Assembly (NCBI GenBank): GCA_028712885.1 | Contig: JAQTPK010000013.1 | Span: forward strand, 23,336 to 57,710 | Direction: 5' to 3' | Length of the DNA stretch: 34,375 nt | DNA from: Syntrophales bacterium | Lineage (GTDB): Bacteria > Desulfobacterota > Syntrophia > Syntrophales > UBA4778 | Shown here: piece by piece, positions 24,898 to 34,020 of the stretch | Layout of the letters: every line of letters begins with the position of its first letter | How positions within the stretch are numbered: the stretch's first letter is position 1 | Position numbers and translations under genes: made by a program | Notes under the pieces: generated by a model | Databases searched by the model: none | What the model was told of the DNA's origin: nothing | The model's input: only the letters and a program-made list of their open reading frames with translations

Positions 24898-24971
24898 ATA
24901 AATTAAACATGGTCTTTCGACTGTCAAGAAAGGCAAATACCCATTGAGAAAAGGGTTTTCCTTAATCACGC

Positions 24972-25000
24972 TTGACCCTGGCCCGGAAACAACTTATAAT
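24972..25000 (+). promoter_or_regulatory. Near-consensus sigma-70 promoter of rpoH
   Basis: TTGACC (24972-24977) and TATAAT (24995-25000) are separated by exactly 17 bases. The expected transcription start (25006-25009) falls on or just before the ATG at 25009, which predicts a leaderless or nearly leaderless mRNA. The -35 is part of CTTGAC, which also resembles a sigma-32 -35 element, but the -10 is purely sigma-70-like. Confidence 0.85.
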
Positions 25001-25008
25001 TCGAAGGC

Positions 25009-25875
<867 letters not shown>

Positions 25876-25942
25876 TAAAAGTCCCGAATCCAGAGTTGCC
25901 GGGACGTACTGAAGAGGAGGCGAGTGGTTCAATAAAGTCCTT

Positions 25943-25976
25943 AAAAAAGGGAGGCTGAAACGCTTCCCTTTTTTAA
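25943..25976. terminator. Bidirectional rho-independent terminator after rpoH
   Basis: A 13-base-pair stem (25943-25955 with 25962-25974, one G-T pair) encloses a six-base loop. Six A on the left and six T on the right give a T-run in either direction. It serves rpoH and the convergent small ORF at 25989-26177. Confidence 0.93.
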
Positions 25977-25988
25977 TTGAGGTGTTCT

Positions 25989-26177
25989 CTATTGAGCTTC
26001 GTTGAGATCGGTAATTACAATAGGTTCGGTATATTCGACGGCAACTCGGTCAATTTCAACGATTGACATGGGATCTGAAGATGAAGTAGCCCACCTGACG
26101 TCGGAAGACGTTGTGTAATTTTTGTATGGTATACACTTGCCGGAATCTTTTAAAATACTTTCATTACACTGTTTCAT
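25989..26177 (-). CDS. Small orphan protein, 62 residues
   Basis: I do not recognise this ORF. The 62-residue product (starting MKQCNESILKDSG, ending VITDLNEAQ) is polar with two cysteines (4 and 20), a Ser/Thr-rich middle and a Glu/Val/Ile-rich end. It has no signal peptide or membrane helix. AGGGGTG lies a few bases before the ATG at 26177, and a bidirectional terminator follows the stop, so it has the outline of a gene. It is more AT-rich than its neighbours, which may point to foreign origin. A ribosomally made peptide precursor is one possibility, but no modification enzyme is nearby. Confidence 0.5.
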   Translation of the reverse strand: MKQCNESILKDSGKCIPYKNYTTSSDVRWATSSSDPMSIVEIDRVAVEYTEPIVITDLNEAQ

Positions 26178-26225
26178 GGCGCCACCCCTCAAATATTTTC
26201 TGCATTTGTACGCCTGGCTGTGGGC

Positions 26226-26258
26226 CAGCGGGGCCAGGGATTTGAACCCTCGTTAAAT
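26226..26258 (-). other. tRNA T-arm-like sequence
   Basis: On the minus strand AGGGTTCAAATCCCT carries the conserved T-loop bases of tRNA (GGTTCAAATCC), followed by GGCCCCGC, like an acceptor 3' strand. No matching 5' acceptor strand, D arm or anticodon arm is found within 70-100 bases upstream. It may be a tRNA remnant or an attachment-site scar, or chance. It lies about 50 bases upstream of the small orphan ORF. Confidence 0.35.
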
Positions 26259-26344
26259 TCGCCTGAGTCTCGAATTTATGAGAACCGCCTGTGACACTTT
26301 CGACAAGAGCCCTGCGGTCCTTTATCTCAGCTCAACTCAGCTTA

Positions 26345-27709
26345 TCAATAGCGTTCGCCCTGAACGGCCAGATTCTCAAACCGGGTGTATTTTTCCAGAA
26401 ATGCGACTTTGACCGTGCCGGTGGGCCCGTTCCTCTGCTTTCCGATAATCACCTCGGCTATCCCCTTTTCCGGATTGTCCTCCGACTTATTGTAGACCTC
26501 GTCCCGGTACAGAAACAGGATAACGTCCGCGTCCTGCTCGATGGCGCCGGACTCTCGCAGGTCGGCCATCTGGGGCCGCCGGTTTGTGCGGTCTTCCACC
26601 TTGCGGTTCAGCTGAGAGAGCGCCACGACCGGAATGCTCAACTCCTTGGCCAGAGCCTTGAGGGAGCGGCTGATTTCGGAGATCTCCTGCTCCCGGCTTT
26701 CCCGCCCGTCGGTTCCGCGCATCAGCTGCAGGTAATCGAGAATAATCAGACCGAGGCCGGATTCCGCCTTGAGACGCCTCGATTTCGCTTTCATTTCCAG
26801 AACGCTTATCGCCGGAGTATCATCGATGAATATCCGCGTCTCGGAAAGATTCCCGGCCGCAGTGGTCAGTTTGGGCCAATCCGTCTCGCCCAGGAATCCT
26901 TTCCGGATCCGCTGCGAATCCACCCGCGCCTCGGAAGAAAGCATCCTGAGCGCTATCTGCTCCTTGGCCATTTCGAGGGAAAAGATGGCGACGGGCGTTC
27001 CGTCCTGAATGGCCGCATGCTGCGCGATATTGAGCGCAAATGCCGTCTTCCCCATGCTGGGCCGCCCCGCGATGACGATCAGGTCCGAGTTCTGGAGTCC
27101 CGAGGTCAACTCGTCCAGCTTTTCGAACCCGGTCGGGACTCCCGTGATGAGGTCTTTCCTTTCAAAAAGGCGCTCTATGGACTTGAAGCTTTCCTTGATG
27201 ATCTCCTTCATCGGATAGAATGAAGGCCGGATTTTGTTCTGGGAGATTTCGAATATGGATTGCTCGGCTTCGTCCAGGACCTGATCTATTTCGGCGCCGG
27301 GGCTGTAGCTTTTGTTCAGGATCTCCGTTGCGGTGCCGATCAGCCTGCGCAGGATCGACTTCTGTTTGACGATCCGGCAGTAATAGGTGATATTGGCCGC
27401 CGAGGGGACTGAATCCACCAGAGAGGCAAGGTACGCTGCGTTTCCTGCCTGTTCAAGCTGGTTCCTGTTTCTCAGGGCGTCGCTGAGGGTGACCAGGTCG
27501 CAAGGCTCCCTCCTTTCGGAGAGATCGAGGACGGCCGCGAATATCTTCCGGTGGGATTCGCTGTAGAAATCATCAATGGTCAGGAGCTCAAGCACGGTAT
27601 TGAGCGCCTGGTTGTCCAGCAATACGCCTCCGAGGACGGATTGCTCCGCCTCCAGGTTCTGCGGCGGCAGCTTCAACAGCGAAGGATCGATATCCTTTAC
27701 GGCGGGCAT
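26345..27709 (-). CDS. dnaB: Replicative DNA helicase DnaB
   Basis: The 454-residue protein has the DnaB N-terminal domain (PPQNLEAEQSVLGG) and the RecA-like helicase domain with Walker A GRPSMGKTAFALN (about residues 217-229). The LIILDYLQLM Walker B and the AIEQDADVILFLYRDE motif follow. It unwinds DNA at the fork as a hexamer and recruits primase. No intein or truncation is present. The gene starts one base after the rplI stop, as last gene of the rpsF-rpsR-DUF2232-rplI-dnaB operon. Confidence 0.98.
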   Translation of the reverse strand: MPAVKDIDPSLLKLPPQNLEAEQSVLGGVLLDNQALNTVLELLTIDDFYSESHRKIFAAVLDLSERREPCDLVTLSDALRNRNQLEQAGNAAYLASLVDSVPSAANITYYCRIVKQKSILRRLIGTATEILNKSYSPGAEIDQVLDEAEQSIFEISQNKIRPSFYPMKEIIKESFKSIERLFERKDLITGVPTGFEKLDELTSGLQNSDLIVIAGRPSMGKTAFALNIAQHAAIQDGTPVAIFSLEMAKEQIALRMLSSEARVDSQRIRKGFLGETDWPKLTTAAGNLSETRIFIDDTPAISVLEMKAKSRRLKAESGLGLIILDYLQLMRGTDGRESREQEISEISRSLKALAKELSIPVVALSQLNRKVEDRTNRRPQMADLRESGAIEQDADVILFLYRDEVYNKSEDNPEKGIAEVIIGKQRNGPTGTVKVAFLEKYTRFENLAVQGERY

Positions 27710-27710
27710 T

Positions 27711-28160
27711 TCATTGCTGCTCTTCGGCTACTTTCAGGGAAACACTTGCGGTCATACCGTGATACAGCTTTACTTTGATTGTATAATCACCCAGCGTGCG
27801 GATCGGCTCTTCTATTACGATATCCTTGCGTTCGATCCTGATCCCCTGATCCGCCAGCGCTTTTTCTATATCCTTCGACGAAACGGACCCGAAAAGCTTA
27901 TTCTGGTCTCCGCTGCGCCGGTATATGGTGCACGAGAAATCTTTCAGTTTTTCCTGCGTCTCTTCGGCTTTCCTCTTCTCTTTCTCGGCTTTCTTGGCAA
28001 TGACCTGTTTCTGATGATCCAGCGTCCTTATATTCCTGTCGCTCGCTTCCGCCGCAAACCCCTTGGGTATAAGGAAGTTTCTGGCGTAACCGTCGGAAAC
28101 CCTGACCACGTCGCCCATCTTCCCCAGGGACTCGAAATCAGATTTCAAAATAACTTTCAT
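27711..28160 (-). CDS. rplI: 50S ribosomal protein L9
   Basis: This is a typical L9 of 149 residues. The N-terminal rRNA-binding domain has the signature GDVVRVSDGYARNFLIPKG, the long connecting helix (residues 50-75) is rich in Lys and Glu, and the C-terminal domain contains KLFGSVSSKDI. It binds 23S rRNA near the L1 stalk. It lies 15 bases after the DUF2232 gene. Confidence 0.98.
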   Translation of the reverse strand: MKVILKSDFESLGKMGDVVRVSDGYARNFLIPKGFAAEASDRNIRTLDHQKQVIAKKAEKEKRKAEETQEKLKDFSCTIYRRSGDQNKLFGSVSSKDIEKALADQGIRIERKDIVIEEPIRTLGDYTIKVKLYHGMTASVSLKVAEEQQ

Positions 28161-28175
28161 GAAGATACGGCCTCC

Positions 28176-29186
28176 TTACTCAGATTCACCCTTCTCGGCG
28201 GACAGCCCCATTCCGCTGTTCATTTTCCTCAGATCGACCCAGATATCAAAAAAGCCGAGTGCGATCACCAGTATTACAAGAAAATGCTGGGCAAACAGAA
28301 GAAAATAGAACGCGCCGCGCAGAAAAGCCGGAACGGCCTTCTTTTTGAAGAAGAACTGGATTATGGACAAACCCTGGAACATGTATATGAACAGAAAAAT
28401 GATCAGCAGGTTTATCCCGGCGATCCTTAGCCTGTCCGACGGAAACAGAATCAGCGCCCCCGCGGCGATCACAAACCAGACCATCTTGTCCGGTATTTTC
28501 CAGCAGCAGAGGTCGCCGAAGTCGGGGAACGAGATACCCCGCCATGCGAAGATGATTTTAGCCGCCATCAGATTGAGCCAGGCCAGAAAGACCGTAGCGA
28601 TCACGGCAAGCGCCGGGCTTATGTAATAAACGAATTTCGAAATCCGTCCAATATGGCTTTTGAGGAGATCGGCCTGGTCCGTCGCGATTCCAGCTTTCGA
28701 GTAGGCGTCGACGATGTCCCTTATGCCCTGGGAGATCGTCCGTTCCACGAGGGTCCAGGGGTCTTCTCCCAGTTGCAGGCTGTATGACAGCAGAAAAACA
28801 ACCATCATCGAAAATACGATCAGTGCGGAATAGAAGATCGTCTTTTCGATTGCATAGTTCTTCTTCAGCATTTCGGAGATGACAAGTCCGAAAGCCCCCC
28901 AGATGAACAGGAGAGGCAGAGATGCCGTTCTGTCCGCCTGATTGAGGAACACAAGGCTGATAAGCAGGGCGAGCAGGAATACCGCCGTCCCCTGCATCCG
29001 CCCCGACCTGGCGTAATAGATAACCGGAACGGGCGCAAACACCCCGATCAGAATACCCGCTTCGGGGGTAAAAATCGAGGCCAGGAAGACCAGCGTCGTT
29101 ATCGCAACGCCCGCCGCCAGCTCTTTCCACCAGCCCGGGATCGTTTCCTCCTTGCGGACCCAGTCACGTAAAGAATCAATCAGCAT
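28176..29186 (-). CDS. DUF2232 (YybS-like) integral membrane protein
   Basis: The 336-residue protein has about eight hydrophobic segments and the DUF2232 pattern: an N-terminal helix cluster with APVPVIYYARSGR, a periplasmic or cytoplasmic loop near residues 140-190, and a final helix group. The function is unknown. The family is often encoded between rpsR and rplI, as here, and that context is the best support for the call. The start ATG at 29186 has only a weak ribosome-binding site, ten bases after the rpsR stop, so it may be translated by coupling. Confidence 0.9.
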   Translation of the reverse strand: MLIDSLRDWVRKEETIPGWWKELAAGVAITTLVFLASIFTPEAGILIGVFAPVPVIYYARSGRMQGTAVFLLALLISLVFLNQADRTASLPLLFIWGAFGLVISEMLKKNYAIEKTIFYSALIVFSMMVVFLLSYSLQLGEDPWTLVERTISQGIRDIVDAYSKAGIATDQADLLKSHIGRISKFVYYISPALAVIATVFLAWLNLMAAKIIFAWRGISFPDFGDLCCWKIPDKMVWFVIAAGALILFPSDRLRIAGINLLIIFLFIYMFQGLSIIQFFFKKKAVPAFLRGAFYFLLFAQHFLVILVIALGFFDIWVDLRKMNSGMGLSAEKGESE

Positions 29187-29195
29187 CTACAACCA

Positions 29196-29456
29196 TCAAC
29201 TCTCGGATACGGCAAAAGGCAGCAGAGCAATGGCTCTCGCCCTTTTGACGGCAATTGTCAGTTCCCGCTGATGTCCGGCGCAATTGCCCGTAATCCGCCT
29301 TGGAATGATTTTTCCCCGTTCCGAGACAAAGTATTTTAAAGTTCCCGGGTCCTTGTAATCGATTTTCATATTGGAATCCGTACAGAACCTGCAGACTTTC
29401 CTGCGATGGTAAACCCTTCTTTCCTGCCTTTTTTCAGAAGATCTCGTATAGGCCAT
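29196..29456 (-). CDS. rpsR: 30S ribosomal protein S18
   Basis: This 86-residue S18 contains the core motif [41 protein letters not shown], which matches the family throughout. The N-terminal CRFC pair suggests the zinc-binding (C+) form when combined with Cys in the GNCAGH segment. It binds next to S6 on the 30S platform. Its ATG shares one base with the rpsF stop (TAATG), which indicates coupled translation. Confidence 0.97.
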   Translation of the reverse strand: MAYTRSSEKRQERRVYHRRKVCRFCTDSNMKIDYKDPGTLKYFVSERGKIIPRRITGNCAGHQRELTIAVKRARAIALLPFAVSES

Positions 29457-29938
29457 TACTCCGCCCCCGTTGTTGCTTCAGATGGTTTAGCCTCCTCCGA
29501 GGCCTTTTTCCTGCCGGGCCTTTTACGGTTGCTATCCTCCGCCCGGGGATTTTCTTTTTCCGCTTCCCCCGGTTCGGCCGCTTCCCTGGCTTCTTCCGTC
29601 TTTTCCTCTTTCGTCCCGGCGATTTCCTTTTCGATCTCCTTCAGGTCGACGGAATCGGCCTTCCGGACCGTCAGGTAACGGAGGATCTTGTCATCGTACT
29701 TGAACCTTCGTTCGAGCTCACCCACAAGGGCGGGTTCGCCGACGACATCGAAAAGGACATAAAAACCCCGGATCTGTTTATTGACCCGGTAAGCAAGCCT
29801 CTTGGCGCCCCATTTTTCAACTTTGATCGGGATTCCCTTGAGATCCCCGACGGAACTTCTGTAGTTCTCGATCAGGCTCTCGATTTCCTCCCTGGGCAGG
29901 TCGGCCTGGATAATGAATATAATATCGTAACGTTTCAA
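29456..29938 (-). CDS. rpsF: 30S ribosomal protein S6 with charged C-terminal tail
   Basis: The 160-residue protein starts with the S6 fold ([49 protein letters not shown]), complete at about residue 100. The remaining 60 residues form a low-complexity tail rich in Glu, Ala and Lys. The E. coli protein also has a tail that is glutamylated, but that tail is shorter. TTG at 29938 is chosen as start because AGGAGGT lies six bases upstream; an upstream ATG would translate the leader. Confidence 0.94.
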   Translation of the reverse strand: MKRYDIIFIIQADLPREEIESLIENYRSSVGDLKGIPIKVEKWGAKRLAYRVNKQIRGFYVLFDVVGEPALVGELERRFKYDDKILRYLTVRKADSVDLKEIEKEIAGTKEEKTEEAREAAEPGEAEKENPRAEDSNRKRPGRKKASEEAKPSEATTGAE

Positions 29939-30017
29939 ATCTGACCTCCTCTCGGCTCTATATCCCGGGCATGGAAACCCGGGCAAGGAGTCCTGATGTG
30001 ATTTTGGAACTTGGTTA

Positions 30018-30044
30018 CTTATAATAAATGGGAAAGGAAATCAA
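30018..30044 (-). promoter_or_regulatory. Weak candidate promoter of the rpsF operon
   Basis: On the minus strand TTGATT (30044-30039) and TATAAG (30023-30018) lie 15 bases apart, about 80 bases upstream of the rpsF start. The spacing is short for sigma-70. It is the best candidate in the gap, but unproven. Confidence 0.33.
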
Positions 30045-30160
30045 GTCTTTTTCGGCGGGAATCCCTCTATTTACGGGAACTCTGAAGGATTCGGCTCCGC
30101 AGGCGGGCCCTCGATTTCGGACGCGTCCGCCCTGCAGGAGCATGAGCAGGATAACATCAA

Positions 30161-31135
30161 TCATCCTGAAGGATAAGGACGGTCCGGCCGTCCGCCGTCC
30201 TTCAAAGAAGCGCCCCCCCTCGCCGTCAGTAATCCGGCTTCGTCCGGGTGCAGGCTGTCTCTCGCCCCCGACAGATACACTTCCAGGCTTTTTCTCCAAT
30301 CCGGCATCCGGTCCATGCCGAGCAGGCCGAGCCTGAGATTCCGGATCATTTCAGAACGGCCGCGCGGAGCCGGAAGGGGAAATTGCGAAGAATCGACGGA
30401 TACGACCTTCACGTCCTCCTGAAGGCCGAGAAGCCTGACAAGCTCGCAGGCGATATCGTACCGGGTCGCCGTGCCTTTGTTGGAGCAGTGATACAGGCCG
30501 TACCGGCCGCTGGAAACCAGGAGAAGCATGTTCTCGGCAAGATCCCAGGTAAATGTCGGGCTGCCGTACTTGTCGTGAACGGCGTAGAGCTCTTTCGCTC
30601 CCGCCATCAACTGTCTGATAAGCTTAAAGACGAATTTCTTGTCGAGATCGTAGCCCCCTATCATCCATCCCGCCCGGACGATGAAATATCGCTCCAGCAG
30701 ACTCCGGACGAGCCTTTCCCCCTCCAGCTTGGCCTTTGCGTATACGTTGACCGGCGCCGGTTCGTCATCTTCGGTGTAAGGTTCCGCCTTATCGCCGGGG
30801 AAGACGGCGGCAGTGCTGACGTACAGGAGAGGCGTATCGTAAACCAAAGCAGCCGTCGCCACGTTTTCCGTTCCCTCTGCATTCACTTTAAATGCATGAT
30901 CCGGCCGCTCCTCGCAGAGGTCCACATTGGTCTCCGCTGCCAGATGGAAAATGAAATCGGGACTGTATTCCCGGACAAAGGCAAAGACGCCGTCCCTGTC
31001 CCGGATATCGAGGCGCATAATATCATCGGCGCCTTGCTGGATATCGGTCTTGACGACCAGGTGATTGTTTCTTTCAAGGACGCGCGCCACGTCGTGGGCA
31101 AGCATTCCCCGGGCGCCCGTAAGGAGGATTTTCAT
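30161..31135 (-). CDS. RmlD-like NAD(P)-dependent nucleotide-sugar reductase
   Basis: This is an extended short-chain dehydrogenase of 324 residues with the N-terminal nucleotide-binding motif TGARGMLA, the LAAETNVD strand, a conserved STAAVF segment and the catalytic VYAKAK (Tyr-x3-Lys). Overall it follows dTDP-4-dehydrorhamnose reductase (RmlD), which makes dTDP-L-rhamnose for cell-surface polysaccharide. No rmlA, rmlB or rmlC is in the window, so the exact substrate is open. The ATG at 31135 follows GGGAG with seven bases of spacing. It lies 64 bases after the diguanylate cyclase gene. Confidence 0.9.
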   Translation of the reverse strand: MKILLTGARGMLAHDVARVLERNNHLVVKTDIQQGADDIMRLDIRDRDGVFAFVREYSPDFIFHLAAETNVDLCEERPDHAFKVNAEGTENVATAALVYDTPLLYVSTAAVFPGDKAEPYTEDDEPAPVNVYAKAKLEGERLVRSLLERYFIVRAGWMIGGYDLDKKFVFKLIRQLMAGAKELYAVHDKYGSPTFTWDLAENMLLLVSSGRYGLYHCSNKGTATRYDIACELVRLLGLQEDVKVVSVDSSQFPLPAPRGRSEMIRNLRLGLLGMDRMPDWRKSLEVYLSGARDSLHPDEAGLLTARGGASLKDGGRPDRPYPSG

Positions 31136-31199
31136 TTTATTCTCCCGCAATGGATTCCGGAAATGAACTGCGGCCTGCGCCTGAGCCGGGATTTTTCCG

Positions 31200-32651
31200 C
31201 TACATCAGAAAGCCCGTTTCTGCGCCTCCTTCCTGGAAAAACACCCGGTCCTTCCCCTGTGATTTGGCGATGTACATGTTCTCGTCCACTCTCCTCAGAA
31301 AAGAGATCAGGTCCTCTTTCGGAAAATACTTGGCCACTCCGATACTGACCGTCAGGTGGAGTTTTGCATCCATCTTGGGGGAAAAGTCCTCCGTCCGGAA
31401 GCTGATTCGGATCCGCTCGGCAACCTGGATGGCGTCTTCGCTTTCCGTTTCCGGCAGTATCACCATGAACTCTTCCCCGCCGTACCGGTAAGCCGAGTCA
31501 ACCTGACGGATGTGGCTGCGGATGATTTCCGCCGCCCGGTACAAAGCGAAATCGCCCTGGGCGTGGCCGTACCGGTCGTTGATTGATTTGAAATTGTCTA
31601 TGTCGAGCATCAGAACGCAGAGCGGGAAATGGTAGCGGTTTACGCGCTCGATCTCCTCTTTAACTCTTTCATAGAAGTAGCGGAGGTTATGGAGCCCGGT
31701 AAGGGAATCCGTGATGCTGAGCTCGAGGTACCTCCGCTCGCTTTCTTCCAGCATCCGCTGGGCCTGCTTCCGTTCGGTGATGTCCCGCACGTATCCTATG
31801 ATTCCGGAAATTTTTCCCCGCGGATCCCGCAACGGCTCAAAAAATGCGTCGAAGTATTTCTCCTGCCCATGCTGCGTGAAGCGCAGCTCCACCCGGCTCC
31901 CCTCGCCTGTCTCGATCACTTTTCTCTTCACCGAGGCAATGAACCCGGCCTCTTCGGTCGGGAAAAGGTCGGCATCCGTCATCCCCGGCTGCATTTCGGG
32001 AAACCCCTCCATGCGGGCCTCGGCAACCCATGTGTAACGGAGATTGCTGTCCTGCTGAAAAAGCTGATCCGGGGAATTCTCGATTACAACGCGCAGCCGG
32101 CTCTCGCTCTCCCGCAGGGCGTCTTCGGCCTCTTTCCTCTCGGTAATGTCGCGGGCGATGATCAGGACGGAAGACACATCGCCCGCCTCGTCGGATTCCG
32201 GCACGATGCGGACATGATAGAACTTCCCATTCTGGTCGGGGGGGTACTCGAATTCCACCGTCTCCCCCCTTCCGTTCCGAAACACGCGCGCCAGGACATT
32301 TTCCCAGAAGTCGAGAATGCCCGGAGGCCAGCCGATCTCGCGCCATCTGCGGCCGGCAAGCTGATCGGGCTGCATCCTGCTCGCTTCCGCCAGGGCGGGG
32401 TTGACGAACAGGAAGCGGAAACCGCGGTCTATCCGTGCGATCAGGTCGGGCGTGTTTTCCGCGAGTGTGCGGAATTCCAGTTCCCGGCACTCCGTTTCCG
32501 CGCGCAGGACCTCATCCGCTGCGCCGGCCAATTCCTCAATGGCATGTTCTATATCGTCAAGGGATCCGGGGGGCAGAGCGCCTTCTTCCCGCATGGATTG
32601 GATGCGAAAACGGGCCTGGCGGAGTCTTCCCAGCCATTGCTGCAGATCCAT
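31200..32651 (-). CDS. Diguanylate cyclase with two PAS domains
   Basis: The 483-residue protein has a helical N-terminal segment, then two PAS domains each ending in a PAC-like DITERK motif (near residues 170 and 290), then a GGDEF domain. The active-site motif is GGEEF. It is preceded at the correct five-residue distance by RQVD, the RxxD allosteric site, so synthesis of cyclic di-GMP with product inhibition is expected. There are no membrane helices, so it should sense cytoplasmic signals. The start ATG at 32651 follows GAGGT at six bases; TTG at 32657 is less likely. Confidence 0.95.
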   Translation of the reverse strand: MDLQQWLGRLRQARFRIQSMREEGALPPGSLDDIEHAIEELAGAADEVLRAETECRELEFRTLAENTPDLIARIDRGFRFLFVNPALAEASRMQPDQLAGRRWREIGWPPGILDFWENVLARVFRNGRGETVEFEYPPDQNGKFYHVRIVPESDEAGDVSSVLIIARDITERKEAEDALRESESRLRVVIENSPDQLFQQDSNLRYTWVAEARMEGFPEMQPGMTDADLFPTEEAGFIASVKRKVIETGEGSRVELRFTQHGQEKYFDAFFEPLRDPRGKISGIIGYVRDITERKQAQRMLEESERRYLELSITDSLTGLHNLRYFYERVKEEIERVNRYHFPLCVLMLDIDNFKSINDRYGHAQGDFALYRAAEIIRSHIRQVDSAYRYGGEEFMVILPETESEDAIQVAERIRISFRTEDFSPKMDAKLHLTVSIGVAKYFPKEDLISFLRRVDENMYIAKSQGKDRVFFQEGGAETGFLM

Positions 32652-33096
32652 CGTCAAACCTCGAAGTTCGACTCATGGCGAAGGTATTCGATCGTGACCC
32701 GCGCAGCTTTTCGCCAGGGAAACAATGTCATTCTGGCGGCTGCCAAGCCGGATTGTCCACTGCGCTATTCCTGATTTTCTTGTTCCAATTACCTGACTCT
32801 GAAAGGAACGAAGATGAGAAGATGCGAAGTTGCGAAGATAGGAAGGCGTAGATCTGCGGAGAGTAGATGCTCTAATCTGGAAGGTAACTCTGGAATCCGG
32901 AGCTGAAAATCAAGTCGGGAGATACGAAGTTACGAGGATAGGAAAGGTTTACAGAACGAAGCCGGAAAAATCAATAGATGGAAATTCAAATGATGAAAAG
33001 GAGTTGAATCGGGAGATGAGAGTCGAAATATGAAGAGTTTAGGCGATATAAAACCCACCTATCCTCGCATCTTCGCAATTTCGCATCTTCGGTCTT
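32652..33096. repeat. Intergenic region with family C degenerate repeats
   Basis: This 445-base gap holds no convincing gene. From 32808 to about 32975 words such as GATGCGAAGTTGCGAAGATAG and TACGAAGTTACGAGG stutter along the strand. Reverse complements (TATCCTCGCATCTTCGC, AATTTCGCATCTTCGG) lie at 33060-33092, next to the stop of the downstream gene. Words like CTGGAATCCGGAG occur in the middle. The promoter of the diguanylate cyclase gene should be near 32700 but is not obvious. Confidence 0.65.
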
Positions 33097-34020
33097 TTAA
33101 GAGGCGGACCGCCTCTGGTCGATTTTATAGCAGCTGTCCCTGAACTGTTTGGCGTATTTCTTCATGTCGGTCGCGGCTTCCGTCATTTCGCCGTAATGGC
33201 GGAAAGGGCCCGCCATTGTATCCGTGATGCCGACTGAAAGACACATGAAGGGGAAATCGAGGCGGTTTCCCTGGCGGTCCCGGGACTGGATGAAACCCCT
33301 CTGGCGATCTTCGGAATCGTAAAAGGTCGGGATGATCTCGTCGAAAGCCTTTACTATTTCCAGGGAGACCCTTTCGATCAGGTCCGTCTCCAGAATATAG
33401 ATGAAGTCGTCCCCGCCGATGTGACCGACAAAGCTCCTGCGGGACCGCATGTTCTTGACCATATTGAGGATGATCCTCCCCGTTATCCGGAGCACCTCAT
33501 CCCCCCTGCCGAATCCGTACTTATCGTTGAAAGGCTTGAAAAAATCTATATCAGCGTAAGCGAGAGCAAAAGACTCGTTCCTGTCCAGGCGGTCCTGTAT
33601 CTGGCGCTGGATGGTGATGTTTCCGGGAAGCCTCGTCAGGGGGTTTATCTCGACAATCCTTTCCGATCGCGAAACGCAAAGATCGGCGCGCGCGGACATT
33701 TCCTGCTTTATATCTTCTTTCCTGATAAAGTCGTCAATGAGAAGACCGTCCCGCTCCCTGTATTCGTAACCGCCCTGCAGTATGGCCAGAATGGGGAGCT
33801 GGCTGAAGAGGGGCTCTTCCTTGAGATTCCTGACCAGAATCTCCGTTTCGGGGTCCCCTTTCTTCATTTCGACGACGACGAGATTCGGCACGGATTCGTA
33901 AATGGAATCAAGGGCTGCCTGGATATTGGGAAAGATTCTTGTACTATAACGCTGCACAAGAAGCTTCTCAACATCACTCGCCAGGGCGAAATCATCGGAG
34001 ATGATCAGTATCTGCTTCAT
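33097..34020 (-). CDS. GGDEF protein with degenerate receiver domain
   Basis: The 307-residue protein starts with a response-regulator-like domain (about residues 1-120). The acidic pair DD at 9-10 is present, but the phosphoacceptor position reads VVVEMKKG, with Glu51 in place of Asp. The C-terminal GGDEF-type domain has the active-site motif GGDDF near residue 203 and DIDFFKPFNDKYGFGRGDE before it. No RxxD inhibitory site is seen. It may be a constitutively signalling cyclase or a receptor. Its ATG overlaps the stop of the upstream HDOD-type gene as ATGA. Confidence 0.88.
   Translation of the reverse strand: MKQILIISDDFALASDVEKLLVQRYSTRIFPNIQAALDSIYESVPNLVVVEMKKGDPETEILVRNLKEEPLFSQLPILAILQGGYEYRERDGLLIDDFIRKEDIKQEMSARADLCVSRSERIVEINPLTRLPGNITIQRQIQDRLDRNESFALAYADIDFFKPFNDKYGFGRGDEVLRITGRIILNMVKNMRSRRSFVGHIGGDDFIYILETDLIERVSLEIVKAFDEIIPTFYDSEDRQRGFIQSRDRQGNRLDFPFMCLSVGITDTMAGPFRHYGEMTEAATDMKKYAKQFRDSCYKIDQRRSAS

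Noticed and set aside
26226-26345. Complete tRNA or tmRNA gene on the minus strand
   Set aside because: Only the T-arm and a possible acceptor 3' strand are visible; no pairing 5' acceptor, anticodon arm or tag-coding region was found.
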